Below, piece by piece: positions 1 to 6,412 of a stretch of DNA of 64,000 bases. The notes under the pieces are model-generated. The model ran no database searches. It was not told the origin of the DNA and was given only the letters and a program-made list of their open reading frames with translations. The position numbers and the translations under genes are program-made. The first letter of the stretch is position 1, and the number at the start of each line of letters is the position of its first letter. Source of the DNA: Georgenia soli (GTDB taxonomy: Bacteria; Actinomycetota; Actinomycetes; Actinomycetales; Actinomycetaceae); NCBI RefSeq assembly GCF_002563695.1, contig NZ_PDJI01000004.1, positions 3,472,001 to 3,536,000 on the forward strand, in the 5' to 3' direction.

Positions 1-1
1 C

Positions 2-655
2 TGGATCCTCAACCGCCCCGTCGCGGGCGGGGCGACGACGTTCGCGCAGTACCTCATGGAGGTCGAGCCCGGGGGCGGCTCGGGCCGCCCCGAGGCGCAG
101 CACACGGTCGAGGGCTTCGTCCTGGTCGTGTCCGGCGAGCTGACCGTGACGATCGAGGGGGAGACGCACGTCCTGGCTCCCGGCGGCTTCGCCTACGCGC
201 CGGCCGGGGCCGACTGGCACGTGCGCAACGCCGGTGCCGCGCCCGCGCAGTTCCACTGGATCCGCAAGGCGTACGAGCCGCTCGAGGGTTACGTGGCCCG
301 CCCGGTCTTCGGCAAAGAGCAGGAGCTCGAGCCGTTCCCCATGCCGGACACGGACGGGCGGTGGCGCACCACCCGGATGCTCCCCGTCGACGACCTCGCC
401 TACGACATGCACGTCAACATCGTGACGTTCGAGCCCGGCGCGTCGATCCCGTTCGCCGAGACCCACGTCATGGAGCACGGCCTCTACGTGCTCGAGGGCA
501 AGGCGGTCTACCGCCTCAACGGCGACTGGGTCGAGGTGCAGGAGGGCGACTACATGTCGCTGCGGGCGTTCTGCCCGCAGGCGTGCTACGCCGGCGGTCC
601 GTCGAACTTCCGCTACCTGCTCTACAAGGACGTCAACCGCCAGATCGTGCTCTGA
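2..655 (+). CDS. allE: (S)-ureidoglycine aminohydrolase, 3' part
   Basis: The frame is open from the left edge of the window, so the N-terminus is missing; 217 residues are visible. They form two cupin barrels. The C-terminal barrel carries the expected metal site: a Glu/His cluster in ETHVMEHG and a later Gln in CPQACYAGG. This bicupin layout matches AllE/YlbA, which removes ammonia from (S)-ureidoglycine to give (S)-ureidoglycolate in allantoin catabolism. The ATG at 56 is internal, because the family sequence continues upstream of it. The rest of the pathway, if present, lies outside the window. Bacterial members are cytoplasmic; other bicupins are possible but fit less well. Confidence 0.85.
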   Translation, partial: WILNRPVAGGATTFAQYLMEVEPGGGSGRPEAQHTVEGFVLVVSGELTVTIEGETHVLAPGGFAYAPAGADWHVRNAGAAPAQFHWIRKAYEPLEGYVARPVFGKEQELEPFPMPDTDGRWRTTRMLPVDDLAYDMHVNIVTFEPGASIPFAETHVMEHGLYVLEGKAVYRLNGDWVEVQEGDYMSLRAFCPQACYAGGPSNFRYLLYKDVNRQIVL

Positions 656-676
656 GCGGCCCGGTCGCCCGCCGGC

Positions 677-1453
677 TCACTGGGTCGGCGGGCGACCGGC
701 ACGTGGCGTGGAGCCTGAGGGCAGCGGCTCGGTGGGCAGCAGCGGGCGCGGCTCCGACCCGTAGGCGCGCACGAGGTCCTCCGGCACGGCGCGCGCCAGC
801 GCGACGAGCGCGGGCTCGACCCGCCCGACCTTGGTGAGGACCTCGGAGAGGTCGAAGCCCTTCTCCCACCACATCAGCGTCGAGCCGACGATGCGCAGCT
901 GGGCGCCCTGCAGCTCCGGCCGGGCGAGCGCGTGCGCGAAACCGCCCTGCACGAGTGCCCTGGCGAACTCCGGGTCGGCCGAGGTGATGCGCCAGTGGTT
1001 GTCGATCTGCGGGTGGCCCACCGTGACGTCCTGGCCGCCCACGGCCGTGGCGAGCCCGGCGCGCGCGCCGCGCTCGAAGGCCACCTCCGGCAGGGACGCG
1101 GGCAGGTCGACCCCGACGACGAGGTGAGGCTTCTTCACCCGCGACCCGTCCGCGCGGATCTGGTCCGTCGTCAGGTACACGTACTCGAGGAAGAAGACCC
1201 GCAGCCCCGCGCGCTCGGCCACCATGATCTCGGCGGCGTAGTTGTCGCGGCCCGGCCGGAACGGCGGGCCCTGCCAGTCCTCCGTCCACATGTCCGCCGG
1301 GAAGCGCCGCCAGCCGCCCTGGCGGGAGAAGTCCTGCCGGTCGCTCGTGTACCTCTTCTCCCGGCGCATCTGCACCCACACGCCCACGGCGAGCACCGCG
1401 GCGACCAGGAGGACCAGGAGCGCCGTGGTCCCCGTGCTCAGCCCGTCGTCCAT
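677..1453 (-). CDS. Membrane-anchored hypothetical protein, last gene of ESX-like operon
   Basis: The product is 258 residues. One hydrophobic helix (about residues 9-27) is followed by a basic stretch and a soluble domain, which suggests an N-terminal anchor with a cytoplasmic body. I do not recognise the family. The ATG at 1453 is preceded by GAGGGAG at good spacing, and the gene overlaps the end of its upstream neighbour by 16 bases, so it is translationally linked to the type VII-like cassette. A role as immunity or accessory protein is inferred only from position. The tail is rich in Pro, Ser and Arg. A longer in-frame extension upstream runs through the neighbour in another frame and is not used. 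Confidence 0.7.
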   Translation of the reverse strand: MDDGLSTGTTALLVLLVAAVLAVGVWVQMRREKRYTSDRQDFSRQGGWRRFPADMWTEDWQGPPFRPGRDNYAAEIMVAERAGLRVFFLEYVYLTTDQIRADGSRVKKPHLVVGVDLPASLPEVAFERGARAGLATAVGGQDVTVGHPQIDNHWRITSADPEFARALVQGGFAHALARPELQGAQLRIVGSTLMWWEKGFDLSEVLTKVGRVEPALVALARAVPEDLVRAYGSEPRPLLPTEPLPSGSTPRAGRPPTQ

Positions 1454-2175
1454 GCCGTCTCCCTCGTCGTGCCGCTGATCCGATGGTTCCCGCTGGCGTC
1501 GCGGGCGAGCGGGACGCCGCCCTGAGTGGGGGCGGCGTCCGGGGTGTGTGTGCCGCCGTGGAGGTCGTCGGGGTCGGCCGCCCGGCGGACGTCCTCGAGC
1601 AGCGACTCGACGTCGGGCAGCGACCGCAGCAGCGCGTCGAGGTCCGACCCGCTGATCGTCGTCGTCACGTCCACCGCGCCCGACTCGCCCGGTGCTGCCG
1701 GGAGCCGCACGGCGTGACGCAGGATGCCGGTGAGCGGGCCGCCGTCGCCGGCCCGCTCGAACCGCAGCACCCGCAGCAGCGGGCGCCCGTCGGGCAGGGT
1801 GACGTCCTCGACCTGCACCGCACCGACGCCGGCCTCGCGGTCGGCGTCCGTCAGCATCCGGTGGACGAGGTGCCGGTTGGCGGCGGCGTCCGTCCTCACC
1901 GCGGCGACCTCCAGCAGCATGAGACTGCCGCGCACGTCGGGCAGGTGCAGGTAGCGCGCCTGGACGTGGGGAGGCAGGGGGAGGGCCGCGACGGCGGTGA
2001 GCACGATCGCCAGGCGCTCGCCCAGCGCCGGGTCGTCGATCCCCTGGTCGGCGACGACGGCGGGACCCGCCTGCCCCGCCCAGGCCGCGGCCGAGGGGTG
2101 CTCCGCCGTCGGCCACGCCGTCGGCACGTGGACCCAGATCCGCGGGTCGGGGGCGACGTGCACGGGGACGGTCAT
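1438..2175 (-). CDS. Hypothetical soluble protein of ESX-like operon
   Basis: The product is 245 residues with no signal peptide or membrane segment. The N-terminal half is hydrophobic and alpha/beta-like; the C-terminal third is acidic and ends in a low-complexity tail. The ATG at 2175 overlaps the previous stop as ATGA, which fixes the start and couples translation. I do not recognise a domain. It loosely resembles its neighbour (2172-2840) in size and composition, so the two may work as a pair, for instance as chaperones or immunity proteins of the secreted protein upstream. That is inference from gene order. Confidence 0.7.
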   Translation of the reverse strand: MTVPVHVAPDPRIWVHVPTAWPTAEHPSAAAWAGQAGPAVVADQGIDDPALGERLAIVLTAVAALPLPPHVQARYLHLPDVRGSLMLLEVAAVRTDAAANRHLVHRMLTDADREAGVGAVQVEDVTLPDGRPLLRVLRFERAGDGGPLTGILRHAVRLPAAPGESGAVDVTTTISGSDLDALLRSLPDVESLLEDVRRAADPDDLHGGTHTPDAAPTQGGVPLARDASGNHRISGTTRETAWTTG

Positions 2176-2840
2176 GACCACCTCAGGGTGGAGACGACGG
2201 CGTCGAAGAGCTCCGTCAGGGCGTCGCCCAGCTCGGCCTCGGGATCGTCCGCGGGCTCGAGGACGGTCAGCGTGAGGGCGAGGAACTGCCGGGGACGTCC
2301 GGGGATGCCGAGCAGGTAGCGCACGTGCCGGCTGACCGCGCCGGCCGCGGGCTCGACGTCGTCCGCGACGGTGGCCAGCGGCCCGGCCGGTGCGCCGGCC
2401 GCCTGGAGCGTCCGCTCGGTCCGGGCGACCTCCGCGCCGAGCTGGGCGGTGACGTCGCGGCTTGTGACCGAGCGCACGGCCACGGCGTCCCCGACGGCCA
2501 CCGGCTCGCCGGCGCCGCGGGCGACCATGGCGACGAGGACGTCCTCGTGCGAGGCGCCGGCCTCGGGCACGTCGACCACGGTGGCCATCACCGACGCCGG
2601 GATCGTCAGGCCGTCCACGCGCTCGACCGGCACAAGCAGGTCGACGGCGCCGCGGTTCTGCGCGTCCGTGACGAGGGCGCGCAGCTGCTGCTCCACGTGG
2701 TGCCGCACGGCCGGTGCGCTGTCGCGCGGCACCGCGGCGGTGAGGTGGTCGACGAGGGCCTGGAGCTGGGCGTCGGTGTCGCCGTCGATCTCGAGGCGGG
2801 TCCAGCCCGGCGGGACCGAGACCGAGTACAGGCGGCTCAC
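2172..2840 (-). CDS. Hypothetical soluble protein of ESX-like operon
   Basis: The product is 222 residues, acidic, without signal peptide or transmembrane helix. The first residues (MSRLYSVSVPPGW) begin directly at an ATGA overlap with the large secreted-protein gene, so start and coupling are clear. No named domain is recognised. Its place directly after a putative type VII substrate is where specific chaperones or immunity proteins often lie, but no motif supports either. It is followed by a 245-residue protein with a similar overall make-up. Confidence 0.7.
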   Translation of the reverse strand: MSRLYSVSVPPGWTRLEIDGDTDAQLQALVDHLTAAVPRDSAPAVRHHVEQQLRALVTDAQNRGAVDLLVPVERVDGLTIPASVMATVVDVPEAGASHEDVLVAMVARGAGEPVAVGDAVAVRSVTSRDVTAQLGAEVARTERTLQAAGAPAGPLATVADDVEPAAGAVSRHVRYLLGIPGRPRQFLALTLTVLEPADDPEAELGDALTELFDAVVSTLRWS

Positions 2841-4213
2841 CTGCCGTCCCCGACGAGCGCTGCGTCCATCTGGTCACGGTACTCGGCGAACGGCCGGGGC
2901 GCGCCCAACGGGTCGTTCCAGTCGAACAGGTAGGGGTTGCCGCCGTTGGCGAGGGAGGTCTCGGTGAGGTGGTTGGTGAGCCAGTCGTCCCCGGCGTCGG
3001 CGGCGGTCTTGATGCCGTACTCCTTGGCCAGGTACGCGCCGCCCTCGAGGCCGGCCGCCTTGACCGCCAGCTCGGTCATCTCGTGGTTGGAGTAGGCCCC
3101 GCGCCACAGGTCGTTGAGCATCGACATCTGCGCGACGTTCCGGTTGCCGATGGTGAAGTCGGCCGGGATGGCGCGGATCTCGACATCGGTCGGCACGAGG
3201 TTCGAGGCGGCGAAGAGGGTGTCGGCACCGGTGCGGGACAGCACCCGTGTCATCGCGCCGCCGACCAGCTTCTCGACGCCCTTGCCCGCGAGCTTCTCCA
3301 CCTGCCCCTTGGCCAGCCCGGTGAGGAGCTCGATCGCGGACTTCTTGCCGCGCACCACCTGGATGAGCGCGACGGAGTGCTTGGCGATCTTGACGACCCG
3401 CTGGATCTTCCCGATCAGGGTGAGGACCCGCAGCGCCGCGACGAGGAGGCCGCCGCCCGGGACGAAGAGCAGCACGATCGAGGCGACGAGCAGCAGGATC
3501 TCGAACTTGTCGAGGATGTCGGAGATGACGGTCAGGGCCTTCTCCAGGAAGTCCACGACGTCGCCCAGGAAGTCACCGGCCTTGTCCCAGAAACTGTCCT
3601 TGAGGGCGTTCGAGTCCGCGAGCTCGCCGATGGAGCTGATCGCCGCCGAGGCGGCCTCGTCCCGGTCGGCGACGGCGTCCCGGATGCGCTGGACGGCCGC
3701 GTCGAACTCGGCCTGCAGGGCGTCGACCCGGGCACGGGCGACGGCGAGGTCGCCCGCGGGGTCCGTGGGGGCGCCCGGCACCGGCTCGAGGTTCATGGCC
3801 TCGCGGTAGAGATGGTTGCTCGCCGCGTGCGCGGCGTCGCTCTCGGCGACCCGGGCGGACTCCAGCTGCCCCGCGACCTCCACGACGGCGCTCAGCGCGA
3901 GGTCGGCCTTGTCCTGCGCGGCGTCGAGGCCCGTGGCGTAGGTGTCGACGGCGTCCGCCACACCGGAGTAGAGCGGCTCGGCCTTCTCGATCTCGGCCGC
4001 GACCTCCGCGGCCCGCTGGCGGAACTTCTCGACCGCCTTCGACTTCATGTCGAGGTCGCTGAGGTCACGCAGCCCCTGGGCGGCGCTGGTGATGTGCTCG
4101 GCGACCGTGCGGTAGCCGCCGGCGTAGGTCCGCAGCTCGGTGGGGTCGCCGGGCAAGGGGTCGGTCCAGAACTCGCGGGTGACCTCCCAGCCGGTCGGGC
4201 GCGGGGTGCTCAT
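2837..4213 (-). CDS. Putative type VII (ESX-like) secreted protein
   Basis: The product is 458 residues. Residues about 1-210 are helical and coiled-coil-like with many Ala, Glu and Asp, as in WXG/LXG-type substrate heads. A hydrophobic stretch follows near residues 235-275 (FEILLLVASIVLLF onward), then a basic Lys-rich linker and a C-terminal part of about 150 residues ending in a possible effector region (NPYLFDWNDPLG). The start overlaps the stop of the small EspC-like gene as TGATG, so the two are probably co-translated and may form the usual partner pair. No ESX ATPase or membrane core lies in the window, so export would rely on machinery elsewhere. The C-terminal activity is unknown. 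Confidence 0.65.
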   Translation of the reverse strand: MSTPRPTGWEVTREFWTDPLPGDPTELRTYAGGYRTVAEHITSAAQGLRDLSDLDMKSKAVEKFRQRAAEVAAEIEKAEPLYSGVADAVDTYATGLDAAQDKADLALSAVVEVAGQLESARVAESDAAHAASNHLYREAMNLEPVPGAPTDPAGDLAVARARVDALQAEFDAAVQRIRDAVADRDEAASAAISSIGELADSNALKDSFWDKAGDFLGDVVDFLEKALTVISDILDKFEILLLVASIVLLFVPGGGLLVAALRVLTLIGKIQRVVKIAKHSVALIQVVRGKKSAIELLTGLAKGQVEKLAGKGVEKLVGGAMTRVLSRTGADTLFAASNLVPTDVEIRAIPADFTIGNRNVAQMSMLNDLWRGAYSNHEMTELAVKAAGLEGGAYLAKEYGIKTAADAGDDWLTNHLTETSLANGGNPYLFDWNDPLGAPRPFAEYRDQMDAALVGDGR

Positions 4214-4506
4214 CACCGACCACCACCCAGACCGTCGGCCAGCTGGGTGTCGAGCTCGACGAACGCCTCGGCGACGGTGACCATGGTGCGGCCGAGCACG
4301 TCGATGTTCTCCACCATGCGGCCGCGGTGCACCTCCCAGCTCGACCGGAAGGAGTCGAGCCGGTCGTACAGCCCGTCGTGGCCGACCGCCTCGCTCAGGC
4401 CGGAGCTCTTGTCCGTCGTGCCGGTCGCGAACTCCTCCCGGACCGCGGCGAGCGAGTCGGCGGTCGAGAGCAGAAGGTCGGTGCTGAGCGTCAGGTCCCC
4501 CGACAT
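4213..4506 (-). CDS. WXG100/EspC-like small helical protein
   Basis: The product is 97 residues, all-helical by composition, with a central Trp in SSWEVHR that could mark the hairpin turn, and a Gly-rich C-terminus. Size, the two-helix pattern and position as first gene before a large putative secreted protein fit the WXG100/EspC class of type VII partners, although a strict W-x-G is absent. The ATG at 4506 (MSGDLTLS) was chosen over longer in-frame extensions, which are Arg/Pro-rich and lie in the probable promoter region. It heads a five-gene operon that runs down to 677. Confidence 0.65.
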   Translation of the reverse strand: MSGDLTLSTDLLLSTADSLAAVREEFATGTTDKSSGLSEAVGHDGLYDRLDSFRSSWEVHRGRMVENIDVLGRTMVTVAEAFVELDTQLADGLGGGR

Positions 4507-4591
4507 GGCTCCTCCGTCGGTCGTGGCGCCGCACGGTGCGGCTCGGTTCTGGAGCCAACTGTGGCGTAACCGGGATCCGGTGGGCCAGCCT

Positions 4592-4649
4592 GCTGCGGGG
4601 GGACTTCTCCCCATCCGGGGGCCGCGGCACGGGGAGAACTCCCCGCAGC
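4592..4649. terminator. Long imperfect hairpin
   Basis: GCTGCGGGG at 4592 and CCCCGCAGC ending at 4649 form the base of a stem that continues through ACTTCTCCCC and GGGGAGAACT with small mismatches, leaving a loop of about 18 bases. It lies just beyond the stop of the minus-strand SRPBCC gene (4663) and upstream of the ESX-like operon. It is probably the terminator of the former. There is no T run, which is common in actinobacteria. Confidence 0.5.
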
Positions 4650-4662
4650 GGCCGGCACCCGG

Positions 4663-5115
4663 TCAGACGAGGCTGTCCACGTACCGCCCGAGCACCATGT
4701 CCCAGCCCGCGTCGTACCGGGCGCGCGCGGCTGCGCCGTCGTCCCGGACCTCCCAGCCCGTGTGGCGCAGGTGCACCCGGGTGCCGTCGGAGGTCTCGGA
4801 GAACCGCACCTCCAGCTCGGTGGCCTGCTCAGGCGGGCCGCCGGGGTGCCAGCTCATGGTGAGCAGCTCCGGCGGTGCCCAGCCGGTGACGGTGCCCCAG
4901 ACCTCTCGGCCCCCGTCGGGACGGACCTCCACAACCTCCTCGCCCACCCCGGCCCCGAAGCTGACGGTCCCTCGGTCGGCGTGCGCCGTGGAGTGCGTCC
5001 CGAACGGCCACCACGTCTCGAGCCCGGTGGTGAAGGCCCGGAACGCCTCGCCGGCGGCCATCGGCACGGTCACCACCTTGACGACCGGCGCGAACGGGTC
5101 CTCGACGACGTCCAT
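4663..5115 (-). CDS. SRPBCC (AHSA1/START-like) domain protein
   Basis: The product is 150 residues, one helix-grip domain. Family features include AAGEAFRAFT near the N-terminus, WWPFGTHS, and a C-terminal amphipathic helix with GWDMVLGRYVDSLV. AHSA1-like proteins bind small hydrophobic ligands or act as ligand sensors; the substrate cannot be read from sequence. The ATG at 5115 follows AGGAGGCAGCC in the minus strand. It is the first of at least four SRPBCC genes in the window. It appears to be a single-gene unit ending at the hairpin at 4592-4649. Confidence 0.8.
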   Translation of the reverse strand: MDVVEDPFAPVVKVVTVPMAAGEAFRAFTTGLETWWPFGTHSTAHADRGTVSFGAGVGEEVVEVRPDGGREVWGTVTGWAPPELLTMSWHPGGPPEQATELEVRFSETSDGTRVHLRHTGWEVRDDGAAARARYDAGWDMVLGRYVDSLV

Positions 5116-5162
5116 GGCTGCCTCCTGGGGTGCGCGTGGCGTGAGGCTACCGCGTCCCGCCG

Positions 5163-5882
5163 TCAGCGCTCGCGGACCGCGCCCAGCCCGTCCGTCCGGG
5201 AGGTGACGCTCGCGCCGCCGCCGTAGGTGACGGACCCGGCCCCGTCCACGGTCGCGGTGAGCTCGCTGGAGACCTCGACGTCGGCGCTGCCGGTGCCGGA
5301 CAGCGTGACGACGGCGTCCTGCGAGGTGAGCTCTCTGCCCTCGTAGCTGCCGGTGCCGTCGATCTGCACGGACTGCGCGCGCGCCGCACCGCTGAGCCGG
5401 ACCGAGCCGGTGCCCTCGATGTCGACGAGGAGGTTGTCGACGTCGACGCCCTGCGCCTGCACGTCCCCGGTGCCCTCCACGCCGACGGCGAGGGAGTCGG
5501 TGGGGGACAGCTCGGCGACGACGTCGCCGGTGCCTCGGACGGTGATCCCCTCGACCTCGGGCAGGACGAGCTCGTAGGTGATGTCGCCGAGGTCCCGCAG
5601 ACGCATGCCGGGGCGGACCCCGAGGACGAGCACACCGTCGTGCACGTCCGACGTCAGCTCCTCGAGGGTGCTCTCGTGGGCGGTGACCGTGAGCGACGCC
5701 CGGTCGCCGGTGCTGACCCGCAGGTTGCCCGTGCCGTCGAGGCGCACGGCCCTCACCGAGCTGTCGACCTCGCCGTCCTCGGTCGTGACCGCGCCGGACG
5801 GTCCCGCCACGGCACATCCCATCAGCAGCAGCCCGGCGGCGGAGAGGAGACCGAGGGCGGCGGGCAGGTTCTTGATCAGCAT
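5163..5882 (-). CDS. DUF2807-type (head GIN) lipoprotein
   Basis: The product is 239 residues with a lipoprotein signal: basic MLIKN, a hydrophobic core and lipobox LLMGC. The mature part is a chain of short beta repeats with recurring GTG turns (RGTGDV, EGTGDV, EGTGSV, SGTGSA), typical of DUF2807 putative auto-transporter/adhesin domains that fold as a beta-helix. It should be membrane-anchored outside the cell. A longer reading frame to 5987 exists, but its extension would precede the signal peptide, so MLIKN is taken as start. Function is unknown; the family is linked to cell-surface roles. Confidence 0.75.
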   Translation of the reverse strand: MLIKNLPAALGLLSAAGLLLMGCAVAGPSGAVTTEDGEVDSSVRAVRLDGTGNLRVSTGDRASLTVTAHESTLEELTSDVHDGVLVLGVRPGMRLRDLGDITYELVLPEVEGITVRGTGDVVAELSPTDSLAVGVEGTGDVQAQGVDVDNLLVDIEGTGSVRLSGAARAQSVQIDGTGSYEGRELTSQDAVVTLSGTGSADVEVSSELTATVDGAGSVTYGGGASVTSRTDGLGAVRER

Positions 5883-5919
5883 GGGGGGGCTCACGTTCCG
5901 ACTAGCAGTGACCGTCTGG

Positions 5920-5941
5920 GTGCCGGGCTGGCGCCCGGCAC
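5920..5941. terminator. Perfect 9-bp hairpin
   Basis: GTGCCGGGC and GCCCGGCAC are perfectly complementary around a 4-base loop (TGGC). The hairpin lies between the stop of the YciI-like gene (6033, minus strand) and the start of the DUF2807 lipoprotein (5882). It is best read as a terminator of the former, or as a feature of the lipoprotein 5' leader. Confidence 0.4.
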
Positions 5942-6032
5942 TGACGAGTCTTGCGAACGCGTGAGGGCACCGGTATCGGAGATGCACCTGATCGATCCCT
6001 GAGATCTCCCTGAGGCGAGCGTGCGGGGCGCA

Positions 6033-6332
6033 TCAACGGGCCCCGCGCACGAACGCTGCCACGAAAGGCCGCAGCTCCCCGCGGGCGATGCCGCTCGAGA
6101 TCGTCGGATCCTCCGCCATGTAGCGGCGGGCGGCCTCCTCGTCGGCCGCCGTGAACACGCAGATGCCGGTGTTGACCGCGCCGAGCGTCGGGCCCGCGAG
6201 GATGAGGCTGCCGTCCGCGAGGCGCCGCTCGAGCAACGCCGCGTGCTCGCCCCACACCCGCTGCTCCTCGGCCGTCATCGTCTCGGCGAAGTGTTCCCGC
6301 GGGGAGTGGATGAAGTAGATCCACTCGCTCAT
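6033..6332 (-). CDS. YciI-like protein
   Basis: The product is 99 residues, matching the usual 90-100 of the family. It opens with a beta strand (WIYFIHSPREHF) and carries a conserved-looking HAALLERRLADG helix, GPTLG, and an Asp in AEDPT before the C-terminal strand. YciI folds as a ferredoxin-like dimer with a His-Asp pair resembling an active site; most members have no known reaction. No clear ribosome site precedes the ATG. It stands alone between the lipoprotein and the phosphotransferase-like gene. Confidence 0.8.
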   Translation of the reverse strand: MSEWIYFIHSPREHFAETMTAEEQRVWGEHAALLERRLADGSLILAGPTLGAVNTGICVFTAADEEAARRYMAEDPTISSGIARGELRPFVAAFVRGAR

Positions 6333-6412
6333 CCGGCCACGCTAGCAACGGGTGCCGGCCCTCGTGGCGCGACGGGTGAGCGGTTGCGCCCGGGACGGCG
6401 TGCGCGGCGGAT

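Noticed and set aside
2969..5206. 745-residue plus-strand frame.
   Set aside because: Runs antisense to the ESX-like genes and the SRPBCC gene, whose overlaps, ribosome sites and motifs are convincing.
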